Source of the DNA: Sphingobium scionense
GTDB taxonomy: Bacteria; Pseudomonadota; Alphaproteobacteria; Sphingomonadales; Sphingomonadaceae
Direction: 5' to 3'
DNA length: 64,000 bases
Assembly: GCF_014197035.1 (NCBI RefSeq)
Contig: NZ_JACIEU010000011.1
Span: 140,603-204,602, forward strand
A program made the position numbers and the translations under genes. The notes beneath the pieces are model-generated. The model did not search any database and was not told the DNA's origin. It saw nothing but the letters and a program-made list of their open reading frames with translations. Below, piece by piece: positions 7,739 to 16,696 of the stretch. How positions within the stretch are numbered: position 1 is the stretch's first letter; each line of letters starts with the position of its first letter.

Positions 7739-9454
7739 TTGGGGGGACTGGACGAAGACAGGGGCGGCGCCATAGCGGCCTGGTCGCGGCGTGCGGCCAT
7801 GATCCTGCCCGTGGGGATCGGGCTGCTGCTGGCGATCGCGCTCGCGGGCGTGATGATCGACCCGGTGCAGGACAAGCGCCAGTTTACCGCCTTCCTCTTC
7901 ATCCGCCAGGATCTGGCACCGGCGATACTGATCGCGCTGCTGTGCCGGTTTGGGCTGAGCATCGGGCCACAGACGCGGATCGGCTGGATGGACCGGCTGG
8001 CGCAGCGGCCATGGGTTATCGCCCTCGCGCTGGCCCTGTTCTGCTGGGCTGGCCATCATTGGCTGTTGCGCGGCTATGACCTGACCCGCGACGAACAGAT
8101 GGCGAATTTCGATGCCATGATGTTCGCGCAGGGACGCCTCTTCTGGCCGATCGCGCCCGCCTGGCGGCCGATCGCCGAGGCGCTCAACCAGTTCTTCATG
8201 CTGCCGATCGCCGATCGGCAGGCCTGGGTATCGAGCTATCTGCCGATCAATGCCGCTGCGCGGGCCTTGATCGGCATGTCGGGTGATCCCGGGCTGACCA
8301 GTCCGCTGTTTACCGGGGTCGGCGCGCTGGCGCTGTGGCGGATCGCGGACCGGCTCTGGCCGGGCGATGTCGCTGCCCGCACCGTGGCGCTGCTGCTCTA
8401 TGCCGGATCGTCGCAGGTCGTGATCCAGGGCATGACGGCCCATGCCATGGCCGGGCATCTGGCGCTCAATCTGCTCTGGCTGCTGCTGTTTCTGCGCGGC
8501 AGATGGAGCCACGCCGGTGCGATCCTGATCGGCTTTCTGGCGACCGGCCTGCATCAGCCGCTATTCCACCCGCTGTTCGTATTTCCGATCCTGGCCGGCC
8601 TGCTGTTGCAGCGGCGCTGGCCGCTGGCGCTGCTTTACGGGGCGGCCTATGCCGTCATCGGCCTGTTCTGGCTCGCCTGGCCCAATCTGATCGCGCAATG
8701 GGCCGGCGGCCCGATGGAGGCGCTATCCAGCACCGGCGACCGGCTGAGCTATGCGGATCGCATCTTCGACATGCTGGCCGGGTTCGGCCCCGTCAGCCTG
8801 TGGCTGATGGCGATGAACCTGCTGCGCTTCATCGCCTGGCAGCATCTGCTGCTGCTGCCGCTCGCGGCTGCGGGCGTGGGCCTTGCCTGGCGCGCGCCGC
8901 TGGTCCGGCCATTGATGGCGGGCGTCGTGCTGCATATCATGCTGGTCGGGCTATTGCTGGCTTTCCAGGGGCATGGCTGGGGCTATCGCTATCTGCACGG
9001 GCTGATCGGCAGCCTCTGCCTGCTGGCCGCACAGGGCTGGATCGCGCTGCGCGGCCATTGGCCGGGCACGCGGCTCTGGGCCTGGGGCAATGGCGCGACC
9101 TTCCTGCTGCTGCTGCCGCTGCATATGGCGATGGCCGCCTGGCTCACCCTGCCCTATGCGCAGATATCGGCGCAGATCGATGCCATGCCGGCGGATATCG
9201 TGATCGTCGATGATGGCGCGGTCGCCTTCGGCAGCGACCTGGTCGTCAACCGGCCCGATCTGTCCAACCGGCCGATCCGGCTGCTCGGCGGCAACATGAC
9301 AGTGGCGCAGGTCGCCACGCTGTGCCGGGACCATCGCGTCGCCTTTGTCGGATCGACGCAGTTGCAGCCTATACGCCGGATACTGGATGCCGAGCCGGTT
9401 GAGGAACAGCGCTTCCGACGGCTGAGGAGCGTCTGTACGCCGTCCCGCCCCTGA
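7739..9454 (+). CDS. ArnT/GT39-like integral membrane glycosyltransferase
   Basis: A 571-residue membrane protein with about ten transmembrane helices and a soluble C-terminal domain. The first periplasmic loop contains YDLTRDEQMANFDAMMF, the Asp-Glu signature of GT-C glycosyltransferases that use polyprenyl-phosphate sugars. It is clearly paralogous to the protein at 21656-23398; shared stretches include SYLPIN/AYLPVN, the TAHAMAGHLALN/TPYAMTGHFALN block and the C-terminal ADIVIVDD/ADVVLVDP region. The start is a TTG at 7739, just behind the purine-rich GAAGGGGG; an ATG at 7799 is an alternative. GtrA and a DPM1-like synthase lie immediately beyond it on the other strand, the expected supply line for its donor. 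Confidence 0.8.
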   Translation: MGGLDEDRGGAIAAWSRRAAMILPVGIGLLLAIALAGVMIDPVQDKRQFTAFLFIRQDLAPAILIALLCRFGLSIGPQTRIGWMDRLAQRPWVIALALALFCWAGHHWLLRGYDLTRDEQMANFDAMMFAQGRLFWPIAPAWRPIAEALNQFFMLPIADRQAWVSSYLPINAAARALIGMSGDPGLTSPLFTGVGALALWRIADRLWPGDVAARTVALLLYAGSSQVVIQGMTAHAMAGHLALNLLWLLLFLRGRWSHAGAILIGFLATGLHQPLFHPLFVFPILAGLLLQRRWPLALLYGAAYAVIGLFWLAWPNLIAQWAGGPMEALSSTGDRLSYADRIFDMLAGFGPVSLWLMAMNLLRFIAWQHLLLLPLAAAGVGLAWRAPLVRPLMAGVVLHIMLVGLLLAFQGHGWGYRYLHGLIGSLCLLAAQGWIALRGHWPGTRLWAWGNGATFLLLLPLHMAMAAWLTLPYAQISAQIDAMPADIVIVDDGAVAFGSDLVVNRPDLSNRPIRLLGGNMTVAQVATLCRDHRVAFVGSTQLQPIRRILDAEPVEEQRFRRLRSVCTPSRP

Positions 9455-9456
9455 CT

Positions 9457-9855
9457 TCAGAGTGATTTCGCGGGATGAGCCATGTACATGGCGCGCCTCA
9501 TGAGTACGTAGCTGATCGTGGCGGTCAACAGGACATTGGCTGGATAGGCGATCCAGGGAACCAGACCGAAGACGTCGATCATGAGAGCCAAAGTAGCGGT
9601 TCCGACCAACAACTGCATAAGGCAGATACCCAGATAGCGCAGCATAGGGCTTCGCCGGATGGCATGGCCGCTGAAGGTCAGGTGTCGATGCGCAAAAAAG
9701 CCGATGCAGACACTGGCTACCCATGCTCCGATACTGGCAAGAATATAGTGCAGACCCATAGCGACACTGGTCAGAAAGACGAGATAGCCTATGAGCGTCA
9801 CACTGCCACCTGCAATCCCGAAACGAGCTAACAACAATAAGTTCGCCATATTCAA
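9457..9855 (-). CDS. GtrA-family membrane protein
   Basis: A 132-residue protein with four predicted membrane helices, matching GtrA. Members are thought to flip polyprenyl-phosphate-linked sugars across the inner membrane or assist their transfer. Conserved features include the N-terminal RFGIAGGSVTLIGYLVF and the FFAHRHLTFSG segment between helices 2 and 3. Its start overlaps the stop of the upstream glycosyltransferase by 4 bases (ATGA), so the two are translationally coupled. Its end is only two bases from the end of the convergent GT39-like gene. The DNA here is more AT-rich than the flanks. Confidence 0.9.
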   Translation of the reverse strand: MNMANLLLLARFGIAGGSVTLIGYLVFLTSVAMGLHYILASIGAWVASVCIGFFAHRHLTFSGHAIRRSPMLRYLGICLMQLLVGTATLALMIDVFGLVPWIAYPANVLLTATISYVLMRRAMYMAHPAKSL

Positions 9856-10799
9856 GTTGCGCTCCGCAGGCGTGCCCTTAGCCGGGGCAACACCCTTTCA
9901 ACGATCCGAGAATCACGGAAATAGCGAGGCATATGCAGGGGACCCAGGCGCAGCAGTTCAACGAGCGCTATCGCCAGCGCTCCTTTGCGGCCATGCATAG
10001 CCTCCGCCAGCAAACCATTAATCCGCACGGAGGCGGCCGCGACACGTCGGACAGCCGACGCCTGGGCGCCATGCACGCGGTCGGCATAGCGGTTCATGAC
10101 CATCTCCATCTGCGCGCGGAAATCGGCATGCGATCGACTGCCCTGCATCGTCTGCGACCCGCTATGGATACGAAAGCCCACGGTTGGTTCCGCAATATAA
10201 TGAACGGGACCGAGCATCGCCGCCTTCATGTAGAGATCCCAGTCGGGCGTGTACCAGAGCCCTTCGTCCAGGCCACCCGTGCGAAGCCAGATATCCCGCG
10301 GCATAACCACCGACGGCAGAGCGACGAAATTTTGGACCAGAAGCCTTTCAACAACGCTGGCACCATCCCAATCAGCCCGCGCCGTAAGCGGGCAGCGCCA
10401 CATACCCAATCTCCGTCCGTCTTCATCCACGATGTAGGCCGCCGTGAGAAATAATACGGCATCGGACGCCGTGTCGAGCGCACGGATCACCGCGTCGAGC
10501 CGGTCCGGCAACCACAGGTCATCCTGATGCAGCATTGCTACATGAGTGGCTCGGGCCATACGCACCGCGATATTGGTTTTTTCCGTCCATGACGGAACAT
10601 CCGGGCAATGCTGATACCGTATCGTCAGGCGCCCGCTATGCGCTAATGCAATTGCTGCGCAATCGGACCGCTTGCCTGAATCAAGCACTATGACTTCAAG
10701 CAAACCCGACTGATCATCCGGCAAGCTGGACAGAGCTGCATCGAAATAAGCCTGCCCCTCGTGAAGCGGCATGACTACGGAAAGACGCAGCGACATCAA
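9852..10799 (-). CDS. glycosyltransferase family 2
   Basis: A 315-residue GT-A glycosyltransferase. The N-terminal LRLSVVMPLHEGQAYF is the nucleotide-binding start of family 2, and HQDDLW near residue 92 supplies the DXD-type metal site. SGGLDEGL-like and DWDLYMK features follow in the acceptor region. There are no membrane helices, so it acts on the cytoplasmic face on a lipid-linked acceptor. It lies between the DPM1-like gene (7 bases upstream) and GtrA (4-base overlap), forming a three-gene operon. Composition is AT-rich relative to the neighbourhood, suggesting acquisition as a unit with GtrA. Confidence 0.88.
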   Translation of the reverse strand: MMSLRLSVVMPLHEGQAYFDAALSSLPDDQSGLLEVIVLDSGKRSDCAAIALAHSGRLTIRYQHCPDVPSWTEKTNIAVRMARATHVAMLHQDDLWLPDRLDAVIRALDTASDAVLFLTAAYIVDEDGRRLGMWRCPLTARADWDGASVVERLLVQNFVALPSVVMPRDIWLRTGGLDEGLWYTPDWDLYMKAAMLGPVHYIAEPTVGFRIHSGSQTMQGSRSHADFRAQMEMVMNRYADRVHGAQASAVRRVAAASVRINGLLAEAMHGRKGALAIALVELLRLGPLHMPRYFRDSRIVERVLPRLRARLRSAT

Positions 10800-10806
10800 C
10801 CGGTGC

Positions 10807-12039
10807 CTATACCAGCAACGGCGCCGCGCGATAAAAGCGCGATTCGTTGCCCCCGATCATGGCCATCAGAAAACCGCCCAGCACAGTCTGCATACCAATG
10901 CTGATCAAGCTCGTTCCGATAATCGCAGGCAGGATACTATAGACCGCGCCAAAATCTCTCTCTGCCCACTGCCAAAAAACAGCGAGCAGTGCCGCTCCCC
11001 CCAGAGCGGCAAAAACGAATCCAACGATCAACATGGCTTCGAGTGAAAGCCGTTCGCCCATGAATATTTCCCATGGGCGAGCGACACGATAGCCAGCGCG
11101 CAAACCATAAAGCTTGCCCGCAAACGCAAGGACAGCCGACAGATGCCCTCCCGAAAGTAGGGCTGCGGCTAGAACCACCCAATAATTGCCTACGGCAGGG
11201 AAACTACCGGGAGCAAATGCCTGAATTATCGCCATGGCAAATAGCATGATACCCACTGTCAACGCCGCCACCGCCGGCACGCCGAACAGCCAGGTCGGGC
11301 TCAGCATCAGCAGGTAGCGCAGATGGCGCCAGCCGTCGCGCCAGGGGCGCAGATGGGGGGCGCGGTCACGCAGGTCGATCGACAGGGTCGCAGGCACTTC
11401 GGTGATGCGGAAATCGCGCAGGCTGGCCTTGATCACCATCTCGCTGGCAAATTCCATGCCGCTGCCCGACAGGCCGAGCGCGGCAAAACAATCCCTGGTG
11501 ATCGCGCGCAGACCACAATGCGCGTCGCTGATCCCGGAGCGGAAGAAGAGGTTGAGGATACCGGTCAGCACCGGATTGCCGATATAGCGGTTCTTCCAGG
11601 GCATGGCGCCCGGTGCGATGCCGCCCTTGAAGCGCGACCCCATGCACAGGTCTGCGCCCGCCAGCAATTCACCGATCATCGCCACACCATTGGTGAAGTC
11701 GTAGCTGCCGTCGGCATCCCCCATCAGCAGATAGCGCCCATAGGCGCCTTCGCCGCCGCCGATCAGCGCCGCGCCATAGCCGCGCCGGGCCACCGGCACG
11801 ACGCGAGCGCCCAGATCGGTCGCGATCTTCTGGCTGCCGTCGGTCGAGCCATTGTCGGCAATCACGATCTCGCCGAACAGGCCATGCTGTTCCTCGATCC
11901 GCTTGAGCGCCTCGCGCGCATTGGCAATGCAATGTGGCAGGCTGATCGCCTCATCGAGGCAGGGCATGATGATCGACACATCGATCGCACGCGCGTCGGT
12001 CCGCAGGTCGGTCAGCGAACGCGTGGCTTCTACGAACAT
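10807..12039 (-). CDS. polyprenyl-phosphate sugar synthase, DPM1-like GT2 with C-terminal membrane domain
   Basis: A 410-residue family-2 glycosyltransferase. The soluble N-terminal domain starts at DVSIIMPCLDEAISL, has the metal-binding DAD in LLMGDADGSYDF, and conserves GSRFKGG. About four membrane helices follow (about residues 235-400). Such enzymes charge polyprenyl phosphate with a sugar for later use on the periplasmic side. The start at 12039 is chosen because AGAGGG precedes it and GT2 homology begins shortly after; the open frame continues upstream without homology. The N-terminal two-thirds is GC-rich like the chromosome while the last 450 bases are clearly more AT-rich, as if a recombination joint lies inside the gene. 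Confidence 0.88.
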   Translation of the reverse strand: MFVEATRSLTDLRTDARAIDVSIIMPCLDEAISLPHCIANAREALKRIEEQHGLFGEIVIADNGSTDGSQKIATDLGARVVPVARRGYGAALIGGGEGAYGRYLLMGDADGSYDFTNGVAMIGELLAGADLCMGSRFKGGIAPGAMPWKNRYIGNPVLTGILNLFFRSGISDAHCGLRAITRDCFAALGLSGSGMEFASEMVIKASLRDFRITEVPATLSIDLRDRAPHLRPWRDGWRHLRYLLMLSPTWLFGVPAVAALTVGIMLFAMAIIQAFAPGSFPAVGNYWVVLAAALLSGGHLSAVLAFAGKLYGLRAGYRVARPWEIFMGERLSLEAMLIVGFVFAALGGAALLAVFWQWAERDFGAVYSILPAIIGTSLISIGMQTVLGGFLMAMIGGNESRFYRAAPLLV

Positions 12040-12129
12040 CGGACACCCTCTTTTGCCGGTCTCCAATGGCGATAAACGCTTTTGGTTAACGCTTCCTTGC
12101 CTCTGGCCGAGCCGGGCGGGCCATCCTAT

Positions 12130-12624
12130 ATGCACGCCATGTATGATTTCGCTCCCACCGCCGCCGCCGACAAGGCGACGCTTTACGCAGACCTTCTGTC
12201 CGCTGCCGATGCGCTGACCCGCGACGAACCCGATGCGGTCGCCAATATGGCGAACCTGTCGGCGCTGATCTGGCAGTTCCTGCCCGACCTCAACTGGGCC
12301 GGCTTCTACCGCATGGTCGAGGATGAGCTGGTGCTGGGGCCTTTCCAGGGCAAGGCGGCCTGCATTCGCATCCCGCTGGGCCGCGGCGTGTGCGGCACGG
12401 CCGCCCAGACGCGCGAGACGCAGCTGGTGGCCGACGTCCATGCCTTCCCCGGCCATATCGCCTGCGACGCGGCGAGCGCGTCCGAGATCGTCGTGCCAGT
12501 GGTGCATGATGGCCGGCTGATCGGCGTGCTGGACCTCGACAGCCCCCGCCCCGCCCGGTTCGACAGTGCCGACCAACAGGGGCTGGAAGCGCTGGTCGCG
12601 CGGATCGCCGGCCGCATCGGCTGA
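12130..12624 (+). CDS. msrC: free methionine-(R)-sulfoxide reductase (GAF domain)
   Basis: A 164-residue single GAF-domain protein of the fRMsr type (E. coli YebR/MsrC), which reduces free methionine-R-sulfoxide with thioredoxin as electron source. The three functional cysteines are present: Cys78 (AACIRIP), Cys88 (GRGVCGTAA) and Cys112 (HIACDAAS), and DVHAFPGHI and SEIVVPV are family signatures. Two ATGs are possible, 12130 and 12139; neither has a strong ribosome-binding site. The gene is divergent from the DPM1-like glycosyltransferase and stands alone. Confidence 0.93.
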   Translation: MHAMYDFAPTAAADKATLYADLLSAADALTRDEPDAVANMANLSALIWQFLPDLNWAGFYRMVEDELVLGPFQGKAACIRIPLGRGVCGTAAQTRETQLVADVHAFPGHIACDAASASEIVVPVVHDGRLIGVLDLDSPRPARFDSADQQGLEALVARIAGRIG

Positions 12625-12686
12625 TCGCCGCCCTGCCCCGTTCCGGGACAGGATTTGGCAAGCCGAACATGGCGTTGCCCGGATCG

Positions 12687-12712
12687 TCATGCTAATTTCC
12701 ACGTTAGCATGA
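12687..12712. promoter_or_regulatory. 9-bp inverted repeat upstream of the RcnB-like gene
   Basis: TCATGCTAA and TTAGCATGA form a perfect 9-bp inverted repeat around an 8-base spacer, 48 bases before the start of the RcnB-like gene and 62 bases after msrC. The AT-rich arms and the lack of a T-run argue for an operator rather than a terminator. The binding protein is unknown. Confidence 0.4.
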
Positions 12713-12760
12713 TGACCGTGCGGGCGGCCTGACGCCCCTGCAGGAACAGGGAGCATGATG

Positions 12761-13603
12761 ATGGCCGCCCGGATATTTTTCGCCAGCAGCGCCATGGCGC
12801 TGATCGCCGGCCTTGCGGGGCCGGTTGCCGCGCAGACACCCGCCGCGTCCGGCACGAGCGTGGTCCGCACCACGACAACGACCGCCACCGCCCATCGCTG
12901 GGGACCGCGCTATGACGGGCGATGGTATGCCGGTTGGTCCGCGCCGGGCGGCTGGCAAAGCTATCAGCGGCCGCGCGTAGGCTTTGCCCTGCCCGCCTAC
13001 TGGGTCCACCCCCGTTTCTTCATCGCCAATTATGGCGTCTATGGCCTGCCGGCGCCGACCACCGGCTATGGCTGGTCGCGCTATTATGACGATGCGGTGA
13101 TGACCGACCAATATGGCCGGGTGCGCGACATGCGCAGCGGCATCGACTGGTCGCGCTACGAGGGCGGCTATGAAGAAGGCACGCCGCAGCCAGCCACCGT
13201 TGCCGGTTCCGGCAGCACCCCCGGCTATGGTGCGCCCGATGACCTCGTGACCTATAGCAGCGCGCCGCAGCCCGTCCCAGCCGGTCGCCCCGGCGTGGAT
13301 TATGATGCCCCCGCCTATGCCAGCAGCGCCGTCAGCCCGAACGCCACGACCGTGACGACTGTCGCGGCGGCACCGGCGCCTCCGGCAGCTCCGGTGGCGG
13401 CGACGAGCGGCACGCACTGGTCGAACCAGCCGGCGACCACGACCGTCGTGGCGGCGCCGCCGCCGGTGCCCGGCCTGCCGCCCGGCGGCTATATATCGGG
13501 CGGCTTCTATTATCCGCCGCCGCTGGTGACGACCATCATCATCAATCCTGATGGCACGACGCAGTCGAGCACGCGTTACGCGACCGAAGCCAGCCCGCGC
13601 TGA
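12761..13603 (+). CDS. secreted RcnB-like protein with Pro/Ala-rich tail
   Basis: A 280-residue exported protein. A signal peptide (about residues 1-25, ending near AGPVAAQ) is followed by a region resembling the RcnB family of periplasmic nickel/cobalt homeostasis proteins: YQRPRVGFALPAYW, then an ITNYG-like strand, the GYGWSRYYDDAV motif, and a DMRSGIDWSRY tail. The second half is low-complexity, rich in Pro, Ala, Thr and Val, and may span the envelope. Three ATGs in a row occur; 12761 has the best spacing (7 bases) from GGGAG, while 12755 is too close. The family is assigned from the Tyr/Trp/Gly pattern only, so a role in metals is uncertain. Confidence 0.68.
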   Translation: MAARIFFASSAMALIAGLAGPVAAQTPAASGTSVVRTTTTTATAHRWGPRYDGRWYAGWSAPGGWQSYQRPRVGFALPAYWVHPRFFIANYGVYGLPAPTTGYGWSRYYDDAVMTDQYGRVRDMRSGIDWSRYEGGYEEGTPQPATVAGSGSTPGYGAPDDLVTYSSAPQPVPAGRPGVDYDAPAYASSAVSPNATTVTTVAAAPAPPAAPVAATSGTHWSNQPATTTVVAAPPPVPGLPPGGYISGGFYYPPPLVTTIIINPDGTTQSSTRYATEASPR

Positions 13604-13670
13604 GCCCTGGCGGAACCACGACCATGGGTCAGTGCGTTGACGGGCGGGATCAGGTGACGGGAGTGGCGCA

Positions 13671-14048
13671 ATGCTGCATCATGTATCGGTGGGCACCAAT
13701 GATGTGGCGCGGGCACGGGCCTTCTACGATCCGCTGATGGCGCTGCTGGGCTATCGCAGTTTGCGCGACCATCCCCATTCGCTCGACTATGGCGTGACCG
13801 ACGTGGTGTTCAGCGTGGAGACGCCGGTCGATGGCGCTCCTGCCAGCGCGGGCAATGGCGTCCATATCTGCTTCGTCGCCGCCGATCGCGGCGCGGTCGA
13901 CGGATTTCATCGGCTGGCGCTGGAACTGGGCGGGACCGACGCCGGGCCACCGGGCGTGCGGCCGCAATATGACGATCATTATTATGGCGCCTTCGTGCGC
14001 GATCCCGATGGCAACAAGATCGAGGCGGTCACTTTTTCAGCGCGATAG
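13671..14048 (+). CDS. VOC (glyoxalase/bleomycin-resistance) family protein
   Basis: A 125-residue vicinal-oxygen-chelate protein. It begins MLHHVSVGTNDVARARAFYD, the usual first beta-alpha-beta unit with a metal-ligand His, and ends in FVRDPDGNKIEAV with the conserved Glu near the C terminus. One protein copy holds two half-modules; it would act as a metal-dependent lyase, dioxygenase or binding protein, but the substrate is unknown. Its last 20 bases overlap the 3' end of the convergent GGDEF-EAL gene, so the two transcripts are complementary there. Confidence 0.9.
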   Translation: MLHHVSVGTNDVARARAFYDPLMALLGYRSLRDHPHSLDYGVTDVVFSVETPVDGAPASAGNGVHICFVAADRGAVDGFHRLALELGGTDAGPPGVRPQYDDHYYGAFVRDPDGNKIEAVTFSAR

Positions 14049-16575
14049 GCGGGGCGTTCCGCGCCGCCAGGACCGACGCGGCAGGCTGCGGCCGGCCATA
14101 ATGATAGCCCTGGGCGATATGGCAGCCATGCTGGAGCAGCAACGCGGCCTGTTCGGCGGTCTCCACGCCTTCGGCCACCACCTCCATCCGGAAGCTGCTG
14201 CCCAGCTTGATGACGGCGTCTACGATGGCCGCGTCGCCGGCATCGCGATCGACATGGCTGACGAAGCTGCGGTCGATCTTCAGCACATTGACCGGATATT
14301 GTTTGAGATGGCTGAGCGAGGCGAAGCCGGTGCCGAAATCGTCGAGGGCGATGCGCACCCCGCCCCGGGCGAAGCGATCGAGCGCACGGGCGACCTGCCC
14401 CGCGCCGCGCCCCAGGAAAACCGATTCGGTCACCTCGATCTCGAAATGTTCCGCCGGCACCCCATGCTGCTCCAGCCGGGTCAGGACATGGTCGGCAAAG
14501 TCGCCCTGCTGCAGGTCCGCCGCCGACGCGTTGACCGCCACCCGGCCCGGGTCGAACCCCGCTCCGAGCCAGGCCTGCATGTCGTGCAGCACGGCATCGA
14601 GCATCAATTCGGTCAGGCGGACGGCAAGCTCACCATGTTCGAAGGCGGCGGCGATGGTGGCGGGCGCCTGGACGCCGAGCCGGGGATGCTGCCAGCGGAG
14701 CAACGCCTCATAGCCGAGCACCTGGCCAGTGCGCATGTCGACCTTGGGCTGATAATAGGGCACCACCAGCCGTTCGGCGATCACCTGGCGCGCCATATGG
14801 ATCATCGAGCTGCGCTGCTGCGCATCGGCACGCAACTGGGAATGGAACATGGTGAGGCGGCTGCGGCCGGTCGCCTTCGACGCATAGAGCGCAAGATCCG
14901 CCGCCTTGAACAATTCGTGCGCGTCATCGCCATGTTCCCCGAACACGGCGCCGCCGACGCTGACGCCCGCTTCCAGCAACTGCCCCTGATAGGCGAAGGG
15001 CGCCCGCATCTTTTCCAATATCGCCTGGCTGCATGCCTGAACCGCGTCGCTATCCGCCAGCGAGGCGGCAATCAGGCCGAATTCATCGCCGCCCAGGCGG
15101 CCGACCACGGCATCGGCGGGCGCCGCCGCCGCCAGTCGTTCGGCAAAGCCCCAAAGCAGGGCATCCCCGGCATCATGGCCGAGCGAATCGTTGATCCGCT
15201 TGAGATCATCGATATCGAACAGCATCAGACCGAAACCCATGCCGTTAGCGCGCGCCTGCTCCGCCAGTTCCTCCAGCACGCCCTGCCACAAGGTCCGGTT
15301 GGGCAGGCGTGTCATGGGATCATGAGTAGCGGCCCAGCGGATCCTCTCCTCCGCATCGCGCTGTTCGGTGACGTCGAGGAAAGTGACGATGATCCGGCGC
15401 AACTGGCCGACTTCCGTGCGGGTCGCCCAGCCGGTGCTGCGGATCCAGCGCATCGCACCGCTGTCGGCGCGATGTACGCGCAAGGTCGCCTCGAAATGCG
15501 GCGGCAGGACATTGGCGGCGACGCCGTCCATCATCACCTTGAGCTTGTGCCGATCATCCGCGTGAACGAGCGACAGGGCCAGTTCGGTGGTGGCTGGGGC
15601 ATCCGCGGTCAGGCCCAGCATCGCGCGAAACTCCGCCGACCAACTGCGCTGGCCCGACCGCGCGTCATAGTCCCAGATGCCCAGCCGCGCCGACTGCACC
15701 GCCAGGCGGAAATGTTCCTCGCTTTCGGCGACGGCCTGCTGCGCCAGCTTCTGGTTATGGACGTCCTCCAGCGTGCCATACCAGCGGATGATCGCGCCCC
15801 GGCTGTCACGCCGCGCCGCGGCCCGAGCCCGCATCCAGCGATAGCTGCCGTCACGCAGGCGCAGACGATAATCGACATCGACCGGATCGCCCGACTGCAA
15901 CCGTTCGCGCCACAGTGCCAGGGTCCGGTCCATATCGTCGGGATGCAGGGCGTTGATCCAGCCGGCCCCCATCGCCTGTTCGGGCGACGTGCCGGTCAGG
16001 TCGCGCCAGCGCGGCCCCACTTCCTCGATCGCGCCGTCAGGCGTGGCGGTCCAGGGAACCTGGGGGCTGAGTTCTACCGACCAGCGATGATGTTCGCGAC
16101 TTTCCGCAAGGGCGGATTCCAGCAATTCGGCCTGTTTCTCGCGACGATCATGCATATCCTCCACCGTTCCATACCAGCGCCATGCCCCCGCAGGCATTGC
16201 CTGACGCATCATGCGGAGCAGGCACCATCGGCTTGCGCCGTCTGCGCAACGCAGGCGAACGACCAGCGGTTCCGGCTGCGACGCGGCGGCAGCGGCCCGT
16301 ATAATGAGCCCGATATCGACCGAATCAAAGCCCTTGCGCCAACCATGGCGAAGCAGCCCCGTGCGAAGCCCGCCGCCCCGCACCTTGCCCACCACCCAAT
16401 AGGTCAGCAGACGGCCGCGATGATCCGCAAACCAGTGAATGACCGGCGCGCCAATATGGTTGAATTTAGGTGATAATGTCCGGCGTCCGGCGCCATCGCC
16501 CGGTGACATATGCGGCGCCGGCCCGCCAAGTTCGCGGGCACCATCGACAAAGCGCCGATCAGCGAAGCGATCCAT
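14029..16575 (-). CDS. multi-PAS diguanylate cyclase/phosphodiesterase (PAS-PAS-PAS-GGDEF-EAL)
   Basis: An 848-residue soluble protein without signal peptide or clear membrane segment. Three PAS/PAC-like modules occupy about residues 45-135, 140-275 and 280-405, each closing with a WYGTVED/WYGTLEDV/TFLDVTEQ-type end. A GGDEF domain (about 410-575) contains intact GRLGGDEFGL. An EAL domain (about 590-835) contains GYEALLRW, EVTES, DDFGTG and EGVET. Both active sites look complete, so it may both make and degrade cyclic di-GMP, with the PAS modules deciding. Cyclic di-GMP often controls exopolysaccharide and adhesins, both abundant in this window, but no direct link is shown. Confidence 0.95.
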   Translation of the reverse strand: MDRFADRRFVDGARELGGPAPHMSPGDGAGRRTLSPKFNHIGAPVIHWFADHRGRLLTYWVVGKVRGGGLRTGLLRHGWRKGFDSVDIGLIIRAAAAASQPEPLVVRLRCADGASRWCLLRMMRQAMPAGAWRWYGTVEDMHDRREKQAELLESALAESREHHRWSVELSPQVPWTATPDGAIEEVGPRWRDLTGTSPEQAMGAGWINALHPDDMDRTLALWRERLQSGDPVDVDYRLRLRDGSYRWMRARAAARRDSRGAIIRWYGTLEDVHNQKLAQQAVAESEEHFRLAVQSARLGIWDYDARSGQRSWSAEFRAMLGLTADAPATTELALSLVHADDRHKLKVMMDGVAANVLPPHFEATLRVHRADSGAMRWIRSTGWATRTEVGQLRRIIVTFLDVTEQRDAEERIRWAATHDPMTRLPNRTLWQGVLEELAEQARANGMGFGLMLFDIDDLKRINDSLGHDAGDALLWGFAERLAAAAPADAVVGRLGGDEFGLIAASLADSDAVQACSQAILEKMRAPFAYQGQLLEAGVSVGGAVFGEHGDDAHELFKAADLALYASKATGRSRLTMFHSQLRADAQQRSSMIHMARQVIAERLVVPYYQPKVDMRTGQVLGYEALLRWQHPRLGVQAPATIAAAFEHGELAVRLTELMLDAVLHDMQAWLGAGFDPGRVAVNASAADLQQGDFADHVLTRLEQHGVPAEHFEIEVTESVFLGRGAGQVARALDRFARGGVRIALDDFGTGFASLSHLKQYPVNVLKIDRSFVSHVDRDAGDAAIVDAVIKLGSSFRMEVVAEGVETAEQAALLLQHGCHIAQGYHYGRPQPAASVLAARNAPPIALKK

Positions 16576-16696
16576 CGCCCATCCCCGATTGTCGTGCCGC
16601 CCCGTTCGCCATGGCAGGGAGGATGCAGGAAAAGCTTAAACAAGCCTGCACGTAACCGGAATGATCGGGAATCTGTAAATTACAGAAACTGCCCCG

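Noticed and set aside
10807..12888. 693-codon minus-strand frame as one protein
   Set aside because: Only the last 410 residues are a glycosyltransferase; the upstream part runs antisense through msrC and has no homology, so the start was set at 12039.
13831..16473. 880-codon open frame on the plus strand opposite the GGDEF-EAL gene
   Set aside because: High GC leaves few stop codons on the antisense strand. The minus strand has full domain homology and the plus frame has none.
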